The notes under the pieces: generated by a model
What the model was told of the DNA's origin: nothing
Seen by the model: the letters and a program-made list of their open reading frames with translations, nothing else
Databases searched by the model: none
Translations under genes and position numbers: made by a program
Shown: positions 1 to 11,684 of the stretch, one piece after another
Numbering within the stretch: position 1 is the first letter of the stretch
Layout: every line of letters begins with the position of its first letter
Assembly (NCBI RefSeq): GCF_047675955.1
Contig: NC_132911.1
Coordinates: 20,234,565 to 20,298,564 of the forward strand
Direction: 5' to 3'
From: Chlorocebus sabaeus
Taxonomy: Eukaryota > Chordata > Mammalia > Primates > Cercopithecidae
DNA length: 64,000 nt

Positions 1-673
1 AAACTTTATACATTATTTCTTCCTAATTTTCATATGAAAATGTCACTCCCCCAATTTCTTTAGTTGAGCATTCAATGAATTTATTTTCATCATTTCAAAA
101 CTACAAAAATAATTATTTAAAGCTAAGAATTTAAAATGTTAATACAATTTGGGCCATATCACATGAATTTGATATCAAAGATTTGCTTTGTTATTCACTC
201 TAATTCACATTTTGTTTTTTCTTTGATCTGAGAGATATTTAGGAGTTCTTAGTTTTTAATTATGAGTGATTTGGGATTTTAAAATATGAACTTTAAAAAT
301 TAATTTATAGAATGGTATCGTTACTGGAGAATATCACCTGTAGTAGTAGTGTGTTGAATTTTTTTCCCATTATATGGTAAAATTTTATAATGTTACATAA
401 GCACTGCAAAAGATGTTTTACATTAATAGGAAGAATTTGGTATTGATATATAGGAATTCCATTTTTTTTGCCTTGACATTTTCTCAGTCTAATATTAAAG
501 CTATGACTCTTACTGCTTAAAATTTTTTCTTGAATATGTTCTTTTCCTTTAATTTTTCTTGTTTCATTTAGTCTTGTTTAGTTTTGTCTTAGTGATGTCT
601 TTATAATATTCCATGTAACTTTACTGCTCAGGTGAATCCATATGTCTCTCACTGAATTGAAGAGATTAGTATA
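1..673. other. AT-rich sequence, no feature recognised
   Basis: Strongly AT-rich DNA with many stops in every frame. I see no gene and no repeat family I can name. Confidence 0.5.
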
Positions 674-684
674 TTTTACCTTTA

Positions 685-1007
685 TTTTATTTTATTTTTT
701 ATTTTATTTATCTTATTTATTTTTTGAGATGGAGTCTCACTCTGGCACCCAGGCTGGAGTGCAGTGATGCAATCTCTGCTCACTGCAACCTCACCTCCTG
801 GGTTCAAGCAATTCTCCTGCCTCAGCCTCCCGAGTAGCTGGGACTACAGGCGCCTGCCACCACGCCTGGCTAATTTTTTGTAATTTTAGTAGAGACGGAG
901 TTTCACCATGTTAGCCAGGAGGGTCTTGATCTCCTGACCTTGAGATCCACCTGCCTCAGCCTCCCAAAGTGCTGGGATTACAGGCATGAGCCACCCCACC
1001 CAACCCG
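685..1007 (-). mobile_element. Alu SINE (AluY/AluSc-like), full length
   Basis: Reverse-complement Alu: T-rich tail first (about 685-725), both monomers, and the head ending near 1006. The second half reads 'ttagccagga...gatctcctgacc', the pattern of AluY/AluSc rather than AluSx. An 11-bp target-site duplication, TTTTACCTTTA, lies at 674-684 and 1008-1018 and shows insertion by L1-type retrotransposition. The 940-1176 open frame starts inside it and is not a gene. Confidence 0.95.
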
Positions 1008-1018
1008 TTTTACCTTTA

Positions 1019-1612
1019 CAGCCGTAGTTAAAATTTCAGTCTCACTTATAATCCTATCATATGAAGTTTATCTGCTGTCTCTTCTCTTTCCATATTGTCT
1101 TTTGTTAAATGAACTATATTTAGCCTATTCATTTTCATGCCCACTATTTCTGAAGATAAATAAGTCGTTACTATGATGATTTCTTTGAAGTTTCTCAAAG
1201 ACATTTTCCAAATCTATGTTTGGAAATGAATAGGACTTACGTTGATGTACCCTCCAGGCAAGAGTTTGGCAACATTTTAACTTACTTTACTTTTCCCCTT
1301 TCCCCTTTGTGGTTTTTGCTAATATAATTTTGTTACTATAATGTGATGTAATCTATTAATAAAACTACAGATCTTTTAACAGTTTCAAATCAATAAATTC
1401 TATAATACATATTCACTGTTTCAAGAAACACTTTAATGCCTGTGTTCCTTTTGAACCAGACTTGTAATTTTAAGACAATTCTGTTTTACTTATTGTAGGA
1501 CTATCCTTCCTTCTACAGTATAGTTTTCCCATTCTTGAGCGCTAATTTGTTCAGCATAATAAAGTTGTCTTCAAGTAATTATTCTGTCAGATGTATATTG
1601 GGGTGTTATATT
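1019..1612. other. AT-rich non-repeat sequence
   Basis: No gene or named repeat recognised. All frames are short and AT-driven. Confidence 0.4.
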
Positions 1613-1915
1613 TTCTTTTTCTTTTTTAATTTTTAATTTTTATGGATATATAATAGTTGTACATTGTTATGGAGTACATGCAATATTTGGATACAATTAT
1701 ACAATGTGTGATAATTCAATCTGAGTAATGGAGATAGTCATCACCTGAAAGATTTATCATTTGTGTTGGGAACATTCCAAATCTACTCCTCTAGTTAGTT
1801 TGAAATATTCAATAAATTACTGTTAACTGTGTTGCTTCGTGGTGCTACTGGACACTAAATCTTATTCCTTTTATCACACTACATGGTTGTGCCCATTAAC
1901 TAAACCCATCTTTTC
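1613..1915 (-). mobile_element. LINE-1 3' end (L1M/L1PB type)
   Basis: Matches the reverse complement of the old L1 3' end: a T/A-rich tail, then the segment that in sense orientation runs from 'aatgggcaca' through the short 3'UTR to the poly(A). Only the last 300 bp are present, so the copy is 5'-truncated or fragmented. No coding sequence is included. Confidence 0.75.
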
Positions 1916-2821
1916 TGGGCACTTGCATATCTGCCAAGAAAATTTTAATGACTATAAAATTGTTGCATAGTACATGTTTTCCATTACTGTAAAGTTGCTC
2001 TGTTATCTTGTGGGTTTCAGTGTTACAGAGGAGACTCCTGAGGCTAGTGCAATTGGACCTTCTGGAAGTGTACAAATTAAAGTTATTTTGATTGTAAGAG
2101 AAAGACGATGACTGTGACTAACTTAAGAAAACAAGGCATTTGTTGAAAAGATCACTTTATAAATTGAAGGAATAGCTAAAATTCAAACATTGGGAAGGTT
2201 AGAAAGGTCAAAATAATTACTATAAATGTATGGATCTTTCTAGGGTGATGCTATTATAGTAATTTAGCTTGAATACTTCCAACAACTCAGTATTTCTATC
2301 CAGGTTTCTCAATCCTGAAAAAGAGAATCAGCCTTAGGGGGTACTGAAGACCCCCTAAGCCAGTTTGACTGATGCCCCATTATAAGTAACCTGATTTTTT
2401 TCTGGATGGAATTTTATAGGATTTTTATTCCTGTTACTTTTTTAAATGCCAAAATGGGTTTAGAAGCCCAGGTTTTTCCTTAGTTCAGAAAGAATTTCTT
2501 CTAGCACAATAGCTTTATTGTTTCTATTTATTTTGTTCTGATCTCTTCTTCCAAAATCCCAGTTATCCAGACATTACGTACTTGTCCTTTGCCTTCCATA
2601 CTGGTGACCATTTTTATGTCTTTTTCTTTGGTGTTCGGAGAGAGACTCTCAGTTGTTTTCTACGCTTATTGATGTTCTGCAGTATCTTTTCTGGTTTCCA
2701 TGGGCTGCCTGCACTCCTTGTCCTGAGGCTGCTTTTTCAGAGCACATCACTCCAACCTCTGCTTCCAGCGGTTGTCTTATCTCCTTCTTCTGTTGACCTT
2801 CTCGCCCTCCTCTTAAAAGGA
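1916..2821. other. Non-repeat or unrecognised sequence
   Basis: No gene recognised. The stretch 2582-2854 is open on the plus strand but is cysteine/leucine-rich low-complexity translation running into an LTR. I do not regard it as coding. Confidence 0.4.
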
Positions 2822-2998
2822 CCTTTTATGATTTTACAGGACCCATCCAGATAATCCAGTTTAACTCTTTATCTCAAACTCCTTAATTTAGCCACATCTG
2901 CAAAGTTATTTTTGCCAAGACAGGTTACAGATTCCAGGAATTCGGAGGTAGGTATCTTGGAGCTAGGAGGACTTCATTCTTCCTGCCACAGTATATGA
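2822..2998 (-). mobile_element. MLT1-like LTR fragment
   Basis: Antisense copy of the LTR family also present at 23.74-24.55 kb. Shared landmarks are the 'acccatccagataatcca' box, a 'cttaatttagccacatctgcaaag' type box and a 'tacagattccagg' box. Old and fragmentary; the exact family is not certain. Confidence 0.5.
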
Positions 2999-4089
2999 CA
3001 TTATAATCAACCAAACTCCAGTTATTCAAATTTCATGTTTCCTACATATTTCTTTATTTTTTCTGTTCCAGGATCCCGTCCAGGATTCCACAATGCATTT
3101 CCACCATATATCTCCTTAATTTTCCTCTTTTCTGTGACAGTTTTGCAATCCCAAAGAAAAATTTTAATTTTGCTTGCTTATTTTTAACTTTTCCTGTAAT
3201 TCTTCTCTGTGTTACCCATTTCTGTTTTCAGTTCAACCCACTATACATTGTCCCATTTTGGTTCTTCTGCCTGTATTTCTTTTACTTCTTCTATTATTTG
3301 TCCTGGCTTTTTTGGAAACCAGTTTTCCTGCATTCTATCGAAAATGTCAAATGGTGTTTTCATCCCACAGTAGATGTTTATGGAGTACTGCTCTTCCTCT
3401 GAGTCATCGAGACACGTTGCTTTGACTTTGTTCTCAGTGTAACTTCCAAATGTGCTGCACACCATCTATATTTGGAGTTTGCCAACACCCAGGATATGTG
3501 GATCACATTCCTCCCCGGTGCGCAACCACGCTGCTGACGGAAGAATCACTTTCCCAATCAAGAGTTAGAAGACACAAGTCTTTGAGATATGAGAAAGATG
3601 ACAAGGATATAAGAAAATGTTTTCCTATCCAATCCCAGGTGTTTTTATGAAATAAAGTCTGGGCAGGTTTCTCTTGTTATAAACTCATCTGCTTTATTGT
3701 TAGAGAAGAATTCCCCATGGTTCTGTCAATACTTTTTTTTAGCCTGTTTTTGTTATTGTTAGGAGTAGTCGTTTTTTCGTCATAGGGTATCCAACCCAGG
3801 AACTCAGGGATAAAGGTACAAATTTCAAACTTATCACACATGAAGATGAGGCAAGCTACAAGACTGGCTGATACTACTCAGAGATAAAATATAGCTAGAG
3901 GGTTGACAAAAGCTCACATTGAGCTCCACGTTCCTCCATATGTTCACAGCTACATTAGCTCTGTTTGGGAGAGTTCAGACCTGAAAGCAGTGCATCTGAG
4001 AAAGTCCTCATTTGTCTGGCCAAGTGTTGAGCTAATATGGGCCTCATAAATGCTGAGGCAACATTCTACAGTGGAAATAAATAGTTTAG
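2999..4089. other. Old LINE-like traces plus unique sequence
   Basis: The portion around 3050-3160 resembles a degraded ancient repeat ('ccaggatcccgtccagga...'), but I cannot assign it. Plus- and minus-strand open frames at 3174-3465 overlap each other and have no recognisable domain, so they are not called as genes. Confidence 0.35.
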
Positions 4090-4215
4090 AGAAGAATTTC
4101 ATAGTCAGATAGAATTGAGTTCAAATATGGGCCCAGCCACATGTAGGTGTAAAACCTGGGAGATGGTACTTACTTACCTGGGGCCCTGATTCGGCATCTG
4201 TAAGATGGCTTTACT
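4090..4215 (+). repeat. MIR SINE fragment
   Basis: Sense MIR core: the 'gagttcaaat' box B-like segment followed by a degraded 'tgtgacc...cctgggc...tctgtaaaatgg' region. Ancient and diverged. Confidence 0.5.
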
Positions 4216-4254
4216 GAAAGAACCTATTCATAATTCACCAATGTATAATTGAAA

Positions 4255-4720
4255 ATCAATAACCTGCACTTTTTTAAAGTGTTCATTTGATACATTTTAA
4301 AGTACACAGGCACCCATGAAATTATCACCATAATTAAGATAATGAGTATATCAATTATCCCCTCCTTTGTCATCCCTTCCTCACACCCCTCCCCACCTCC
4401 ACCTTTTCCCCAGGCAACTCATAATCTGTTTTCTGTAGATTCATTTGCATTTTCTACAGTTTTATATAAGTGGAGTTATGTAATATGTGCTCTTTTTTTC
4501 TGGCTTTTTCACTCAACAAAATTATTTTGAGATTTATCCATATTGTTGCATATATCAATAGTTCTTTCCTTTTAACCACTGAAGTCCAATTTATTTTTTT
4601 TTCTTTTATGGATAATGCTTTTGTTGTCATATCTAAAAAAATGTTTGACTAATCCAGGATTATAAATATTTTCTCTTATATTTTCTTCTGGAAGTTTTAT
4701 GGTTTTATATTTTACATTTG
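4255..4720 (-). mobile_element. L1M 3' region, part of the antisense L1 to 8.35 kb
   Basis: Reverse-complement L1M 3'UTR and late ORF2-type sequence: 'ggcaactcataatctg', 'tggagttatgtaatatg', 'ttcactcaacaaaatt', then a block ending 'gttttatattttacatttgg'. It runs straight into the left target-site duplication of the LTR at 4726, so the L1 is the older host. Confidence 0.65.
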
Positions 4721-4725
4721 GGTCT

Positions 4726-5087
4726 TGTCTTAGTCCATTTGTGTTGCTATAACAAAATATCTTAGACTGGGCAATTTACAAAGAATAAAATTTACTTCTT
4801 GCCATTGTGGGGATTGGCAAGTCCAAGATCAAGGCAACAGAATTGGTGACTGGTGATAACTGCTCTCTGTTTCCATCATGGTTCCTTGTTGCTGTATCCT
4901 TACATGGTGGAAGGTGGAGGGGTAGGAGAGATGCTACCTTCAGCCTTGAGCCCTTTTACAGGGTGTTAATCCCATTCATGAGTGGTCCACATTAGTCACC
5001 TCTCAAAAGCTACACCTCTAATACTGTTGCATTGAAATAAAATTTCAACATGAATTTTGAAGGAACATCATCATTCAAACCATGGCA
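4726..5087 (-). mobile_element. Solo MaLR LTR (MLT1/MST type)
   Basis: Complete LTR on the minus strand, reading TGCCATGG... to ...GGACTAAGACA in its own sense. It is flanked by an exact 5-bp target-site duplication, GGTCT, at 4721-4725 and 5088-5092, as expected for ERVL/MaLR integration. It sits inside the antisense L1M. The open frame at 4807-4995 is inside this LTR and is not a gene. Confidence 0.85.
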
Positions 5088-5109
5088 GGTCTCATCCCAC
5101 AAATTACAT

Positions 5110-5900
5110 ACTGTGCTTTTGTTTTCATTCAATTAAATAAATTTCTAAATTGCCTTTTTATTTCTTCTTTTATCCAACGATATTTGGAAGTGTGTAAGTT
5201 AGTAAACAAGTCTTTTACTGAATTTTTTTCCAGATATTTTTCTATAAATGACTTTTAATTTTATTGTGATCAGAAATCCTACTTTGTATGACTTAAATCT
5301 TCTCAGGTATGTTGAGACTTCTTTTATGGCCCAGAATATGGTCAATTTTGGTAAATGTTCCATGTGTACTTGAGAATTTGTGCATTGGTGTTGAATGTTG
5401 TTGGCTGGAATGTTCTGTGAATGGAAATTAGATCAAGTTGTTTAATGGTATTATTTATTGTTCAAGCCATTTGTATCCTTAGTGATTTTCTTTCTCCTTG
5501 TTTGGTCAATTATTAAGAGAAGTGTATTGAAATCTCCAGCTATAATTTGCATTTATGTCTCAGTTTTTGCTTCATGTATCTTGAAGTTTTGTTATTAGAT
5601 GTGCAAACATTTAGAATTATTGTGTCCTCTTGATGAATTGGCGCAGGTTAAAATAATCTTGCTTTGAAATCTATGTTGTCTGATAGTAATATAGTCAATT
5701 CAGTTTCTTTCTTTTCTTTTTCCAATTAGTATTAGATTGCTGTATTTTTCCATCCTTACACTTGTAATAAATTTGTGTATTTATGTATCAAATTGCCTTC
5801 TTGTAGGCGACATATAGTTGTGTTTTGCTTTTTCTAAATCAAACGTCTGCCTCTTAATTGGGGTGTATAGAAGATTTAGATTTAATGTGGTTATTGATAT
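5110..5900 (-). pseudogene. L1M ORF2 endonuclease remnant
   Basis: Reverse-complement translation in shifting frames gives recognisable L1 endonuclease segments: an AGDFNT-like stretch (around 5530-5545), IHRTFQP (near 5415), DHILGHK (near 5335) and SDHNKIKL (near 5255). This domain nicks target DNA in active L1. Here frameshifts and stops make it a fossil. The order along the strand confirms that the L1 5' end lies to the right. Confidence 0.7.
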
Positions 5901-7348
5901 GATTGAGTTCTAATCTGTCAAAACACTAATTGCTTTCTATTTGTTCTTTGTTTCCAGTTTCCTTTTGTCCTGTGTTCCCTTGGACTATTTTTTATAATTT
6001 CATTGGATCTCTTCCACTGGCTTGTAAGTTATCACTCTTTTTAATGTTATTTGATTGCTCTAGGGTCTGTAATGTAAATCATTAACTATCACAATCTTCA
6101 AGTAGTATTATACCACTTCATATATAGTATAAGAACCATACAGCAGTATCCTACCATTTCCCCCTTTTAGTCTTTGTAGCATTGCTGTCATACGTTTTAC
6201 TTTTGCATGTTATAAACCCTACAATACATTGTTATTTTTGAACAATTGATTATCTCGTAAAGAGATTTAAATTAGAAAAAAAATACTAGCCATTTCCCAT
6301 GCTGTTAATTCCTTTGTATTGATATATTTTTCTGTTTGAAATTGTTTCCTTCTGCTGGAAGGACTTTCTTTAACATTTCTTGTAATGCAGGTCTGTTGTT
6401 AATGAATTCTTTCAGCTTCTGTATGTTTGAAAAATACTTTATTTTGCCTTCACCATATGAAAGATATTTTTGTTGGCTACAGATTTTTAGGTTGCTAGTT
6501 TTTGTTTTGTGCCCCCCGCCGCCTACTCCCTTGCCACCAATTCCCCTACCTCACCCACCTCTGAACTCTAAAGATTTTGCTTCATTGTCTTCTGGTTTGC
6601 ATTGTTTCCACCGAGAAATCTGCTGTCACCATTCTATTTGTGCTTTTGTATGTCCCAAGTTGTTTTACTTTGGCTCATTTAAGAATTTTTCTTTATCAGT
6701 GGTTCTAAGCAATTTGATTCTGATACACCGCAGTGTAACTTTCTTCATGTTTAATATGCTTGGATTTTGTTGAGCTTCTTTTCATCAAATTCAGGAAAAT
6801 TTTGGCCATTATTTTTTCAAATATGTTTTTCTCTCCCTGTTTTCCTTTCTGGAACCTCTTGGCTACTTGAAGTTTCCTCATGCACCACTGATGCTCTGTT
6901 CATTCTTTATTTCATCTCTTTTCCCCTATGTGTGTTAAATTTGGCATAGTTTTATTGCTATGCATTAAAGTTCATTAGTCTCTTCTTCTACAATGTTTAG
7001 TCTGCCATAAATCCCATCCACTATTTCTTGTTTCCTTGGTTTTGCTTTTTGTGTGTTTTATTTTTGGAGGCATTGTAGTTTTTAATCTCAGGAATTTCTG
7101 TTTAGGCCTTTCTTGTGTCTTTCATGTCTCTACTTAATATGTTCAATTTTTTTTCTAGATTCCTGAACATATTAATACAGTTATAATACCTGTTTTGATG
7201 CAGTTGCCTACTAATTATATCATTTAGATCATTCATGTCTTTTCTGGTTTTGTTTCAATCGCTTGCTTTTTATCCCTATTATGGGTTGTAATTTTTTCCT
7301 TTTTACATACTTCATATAATTGTGTGTGTCTATATATATGTGTGTCCT

Positions 7349-7657
7349 TTTTTGTTTGTTTGTTTTTTAGCCAAGGTCTCATTCTGTCACCAAGGCTGCA
7401 GTGCAGTGGTGTGATTTCAGCTCACTGCAGCTTTGCAACCTCTGCCTCCTGGGTTCAAGCAATTCCCATGCCTCAGCCTCCTGAGTAACTGGGACTAGTG
7501 GTGTGTGCCACCACGCCCAGCTAATTTTTGTAATTTTAGTAGAGACAAGGTTTCACCATGTTGGACAGGCTGGTCTTGAACTCCTGGCCTGAAGTGATCC
7601 ATCTGCCTGGGTCTCCCAAAGTGCTAGGATTACAGGCGTAAGCTACCTTGCCTGGGC
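7349..7657 (-). mobile_element. Alu SINE (AluS/J type), full length
   Basis: Both monomers in reverse complement, with a mutated T-rich tail at 7349-7370 and the head near 7656. It is inserted in the 5' region of the antisense L1M, whose sequence resumes at about 7670 ('cctaaaaatattcccaag'). Confidence 0.93.
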
Positions 7658-8350
7658 GGTCTGAATATATTCTTTATTCCTAAAAATATTCCCAAGTTTT
7701 GTTCTGAGACACAGTTAAGTTACACAGAAACCACTTGATCTTTTCAAAACAAGAATACATTTAGTCTAGGGCTAATTTTTTCCTACTACTGAGGTAATCC
7801 CTTCTTAGTACTCTACTCAGTACTTGGTGAATTATGAATTTTTCTACTCTCAGACACTTTCTGGCCCTGTGTGATGGCTGAGAATTGTTCCTTCTAATTT
7901 TTTCAGGTGGTTATTTTCCCAGCCTAGAGTATCTTCTTTGAATGCCTGCGCAAATGAGACTTTAGTTGAAGGCTCAACAGGAGCCTTCTACAGGTCTCAA
8001 GTTCTAAGTATGGCTCTCTCTTCTCGTGATCTCTACCCTGTAAACTTTAGCCACCTGATCCTTGCCTGATTCCCAGTTCTGCTTCCTCAACTCAGTTAGA
8101 CCATTAGGCTTTGCCTGGGCTCCGCCTCCCCATGCCTTGCCTCGAGAACTCTCTAGGCCGTAAGTCAGAACAATCATATGGCTCTGTTTGTTTGCTTCCT
8201 GCCTCTAAGGGAACACTGCCTTTTATTGCTTGGTGTCCTATATTTACTCCTATTGTCTTTTCATATAGTCCAGCTTTTTAGTTATTTTAGGTGGGATAAT
8301 AAATCTGGTTTGTGTTACTCTATCTTAGCCAAAAGAGAATGTCTTCAAAA

Positions 8351-9614
8351 TAATTTTTGTAAGAACTGAATGTTATAGGACAAGAGAAGACCTTAGTATA
8401 ATATCTGACACAAAGTAAGAAATCTGCAAATGTTAATTTTTAGCCAACTTAATCAGAATTTGTATGCAAGTATGGCTTTCAGATCAAGGCCAAAAATAGT
8501 TTTCCTCTACTTTGTTCTGGCCAGATCCCTCCAGGAATACTAGATTCACTCCCTGTTACCATAATTTTAAATAGGTCCTGATAAATTGGAGAATACCCAA
8601 AGGAAAACTACAATAACAGTGAGATTTCTACAAAGAATGGCCTAAGTGAACAGTTAAAAAATAATGGCAGATATCCAGCTGAAAGAAGATAGATCAGCCG
8701 TCCTCTGGTAGCCAAAGGGCCCTTGCGTGAAAGATGATGTAGATCATGTCTTTAATGGGAAGGATCAGGATCAGTTGGTGGAAACTACAGACAGTTTGAT
8801 TTGGGCTCAATATTAACGCAGCCAGTTTCCTGAATAGTCAAAATAAAGTACAAATACTGAACAATACTTTTTCTCTTTTTTTCTGATGAATGCCTTCAGT
8901 CATCGTTTAACAAATCAATTTCTTTTCCAAATCTCAATGACATTTGCTGTTGATTTCATTCGGTAAAATTCACATGAAATGTAAACCTCGTTATGTTTCA
9001 GGTTTGGCTCAAGTGACCTTCAGAGGCCAGGGGATGGTTTGTTCTTTTATTCTTCTCTCTCCCTCTCCAGGTTGTTTTTTTGTTGTTGAAGCCTGGCAGA
9101 AGGGGATAGGATATATTGGAAGGGGTGGTCTTAACTACATGCCCCTCCCTAGCTTGTCTGGTTCTTCTGCTGCTTGTGGCATGCGTGATGTGGTGGTCTC
9201 TGTGTAGACCATGTACCTAGATTTCTCCGGTTTTACTTTGCCCTCCTCAGTAACTGTGGATCCCTCAGACAGGAGCAGTCAAGTTTCCTGGGAGCATCAG
9301 ATCATGCCCCAAATCTCCCTCTTGTTAAAGTACATCTGCTTCCTTTTCTACCTGAGTGCTTTTTCATATGGAGGCTCTGAAACTGCTCAGTTGCTCTTGG
9401 GGTAGCAGTTGCCTTAGCTTTTTGTTTAGAGACTCCACTGGTGGTCTCTACTCAGCCTCCTGTGTTAGATTACTTCAGTAAGCTATTTGCCTTCGAAAAT
9501 GCCCAGGAAATAATCTGACACCATCTTTATATTCATATTCACATACATCTGAAACTTAAAGTACTTATGCCCAGTTTTCACAAAAGCTTAAGTTTCTCTT
9601 AAACTTGACATCAA
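8351..9614. other. Unassigned sequence
   Basis: No gene and no repeat I can name. Open frames at 8944-9207 and 9211-9405 abut but have no recognisable domain and no supporting splice structure. Confidence 0.4.
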
Positions 9615-9991
9615 AAGCACAGACAAAAAAAGCAAATATAAACAAATGAGACTATATCAAACTAAAAAGGTTCTGAAGAGCAAAGGTAATTATCGACAGA
9701 TTGAAAAGGCAATCTACAGAATGAGAGGAAATATTTGCAAACCATCTCATAAGGGATTAATATCCAAAATATATAAGGAATTACTACAGGTGAATAGCAA
9801 AAAAAAAAAAAAAAAAAAGTCCCAAATAATCAGATTTTAGAAATGGGCAAAGGACTTGAACAGATATTTCTCCAAAGAAGATATAGATAGACAACAGGTA
9901 TATAAAAGGATGCTCAACAACACTAATTGTTAGAGAAATGTAAAACAAAACCATGAGATAGCACTTTGGACCAGCTAGGATGGCTATTATT

Positions 9992-10146
9992 GATAGCATT
10001 AGGATATATACCTAATGTAAATGACGAGTTAATGGGTGCAGCACACCAACATGGCACATGTATACATATGTAACAAACCTGCACGTTGTGCACATGTACC
10101 CTAGAACTTAAAGTATAATTAAAAAAACAAAACAAAACAAAAAAAC
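9992..10146 (+). mobile_element. L1PA 3' end, severely 5'-truncated
   Basis: The last ~130 bp of a primate L1PA: 'cctaatgtaaatgacgagtt', 'gggtgcagcacaccaacatg', 'gtaccctagaacttaaag', then an A/C-rich tail. It is inserted in the older L1M, interrupting it after 'ggctatta'. The 'aacaaacctgcacgttgtg' variant suggests a middle-aged L1PA rather than L1HS. Confidence 0.85.
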
Positions 10147-10148
10147 CT

Positions 10149-10470
10149 GGGCTGGGTGGGGTGGCTCACACTTGTAATCCCAGCACTTTGGGAGGTCGAG
10201 GCAGGCAGATCACAAGGTCAGGAGTTCAAGACCACCCTGGCCAACATGGTGAAACCCCGTCTCCGTTAAAAACACAAAAATATTCTGGGCGTGGTGGCAC
10301 ACGTCTGTAATCTCAGCTACTTGGGAGGCTGAGGCAGGAGAATCACTTGAACCCAGGAGGCAGAGGTTGCAGTGAGCTGAGATCGTGTCACTGCACTCTA
10401 GCCTGGGCAACAAAGCAAGACTCCATCTCAAAAAACAAACAAACCAACAACAACAATAAAACAGAAAAAT
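10149..10470 (+). mobile_element. AluS SINE, full length
   Basis: Sense Alu, with the head at 10149 directly after the L1PA tail and an impure A-rich tail around 10432-10470. It probably used the L1PA poly(A) as target. The L1M host resumes with 'aaagtgttggcgagaatg'. Confidence 0.93.
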
Positions 10471-11357
10471 AACTAAAGTGTTGGCGAGAATGTGAATAAA
10501 TTGGAATCCTTGTGCACTGTTGGTGGCGGTGGAAAATGGTGCAGCTACTATGGAAACAGTATGGAATTTTCTCAAAAAATTCAAAATAGTGCTACCATAT
10601 GATGCAGCAATGCTTCTCATGGGTATTTAGCAAAAATAGTTAAAATTAGGATCTTGAAGAGATATTTACACTCCTATGTTTATTGCGGCATTATTCACAA
10701 TGGCCAAGAGGTAGACACAGTGTAAAAGTCCACTGGTAGATGCGTGGAAAAAACAAACGTGACATGCACACAATGAAATATTATTCAGTCTTAAAAAATA
10801 AAATTTTGTCCTATGCTACAACATGGAGTAATCTTGAGGACATTATGCAAAGCGAAATAAGCCAGTCACAGAAAGACAAATACCAAATTATTCCATTTAT
10901 ATGAGGTATTATCTAAAGTAGTGAAACTCAGGGAAACAGAAAGTAGACCGGTGACTGTGGGTAGGGACTGAAGCAGGAGAAAATGGGGAGTTGCTTTTCA
11001 ATGAATATAGAGTTTGAGTCATGAAAAGAATAAAAAGTTACAGAGATATGCTGCACATCAATGTGCATATTGTTGACAATACTATGGACGTAAAAGGTCG
11101 ATTTTTATGTTGTATGTTTTAATCACAAGAGTAAAAACGTTTTAAAATGGATGCTGAGGGAGGGGGAATGGGGATTGAGTATATAATAGGAACACAGTTT
11201 CAGTTGGGGAAAAGTGGAAAGTTTCTGGATCTGGATGGTGATGCTAGTTGCACAACAATGTGAATGTACTTAATGCCACAGACATGTACGCTTACATATA
11301 GTTAAAATGGCAAATATTATATGTGTATAAGAATTACAGTAAGAAAAATTTTAAAAA

Positions 11358-11684
11358 GGCCGGCTCACATCTGTAATCCCAGCACTTTGGGAGACCAGGG
11401 CAGGCAGATCATCTGAGGTCAGGTGTTTAAGACCAACCTGGCCAATATGGTGAAACCCCATTTCTACTAAAAATACAAAAATTAGCCAGATGTGGTGATG
11501 CACCCCTGTAATCCCAGCTACTCAGGAGGCTGAGGTATGAGAATGGCTTGAAGCTGGAAGTCGGAGGTTGCAGTGAGCCGAGAATGAGCCATTGCACTCC
11601 AGCCAGAGTGACAGGGTGAGACTCTTTCTTAAAAAAAACAAAACAAGACAAAAAACAAACAAAAAAAAAAAACAAAAAAAAAAA
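11358..11684 (+). mobile_element. AluS-type SINE with small head deletion
   Basis: Sense Alu starting 'ggccggctcacatctg'; the usual 'gggcgcggt' is missing after the first bases. Both monomers are present, followed by a long impure A-rich tail to about 11684. It is inserted at the 3' end of the L1M. Confidence 0.93.

Larger units (their letters stand above)
5093..8350 (-). mobile_element. Long antisense L1M: ORF2 5' part, ORF1/5'UTR region
   Basis: Continuous match to an old L1M in reverse complement. 5110-5900 is the ORF2 endonuclease and linker; 5960-8350 is the long 5' region typical of L1M, ending near 8345 at the usual 5' terminus ('atcttagccaaaaga'). The reverse-transcriptase part is missing between 4.7 and 5.1 kb. 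Several plus-strand open frames (6336-6773, 6767-6949, 8178-8369) are antisense shadows of this element. An Alu sits at 7349-7657. Confidence 0.8.
9615..11357 (+). mobile_element. Sense L1M, 3' half with 3'UTR
   Basis: Late ORF2 sequence ('ctgaagagcaaaggtaa', 'aaccatctcataagg', 'atgctcaacaacactaat'), then the 'ggcattattcacaatggcc' and 'gacattatgcaaag' landmarks, then 3'UTR and A-rich end at about 11357. An L1PA end and an Alu interrupt it at 9992-10470. The 3'UTR seems to occur twice (about 10955-11137 and 11155-11345). Confidence 0.8.

Noticed and set aside
3241..3465. 74-codon minus frame with charged, coding-like composition
   Set aside because: Looked protein-like (CLDDSEEEQYSINIYCGMK), but no family was recognised, a stop immediately precedes the ATG, and its length is within chance expectation.
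6336..6773. 145-codon plus frame with hydrophobic segments
   Set aside because: Antisense translation of the L1M 5' region; T-rich strands produce spurious hydrophobic proteins.
10210..10620. 136-codon minus frame
   Set aside because: Antisense Alu translation joined to L1M sequence.
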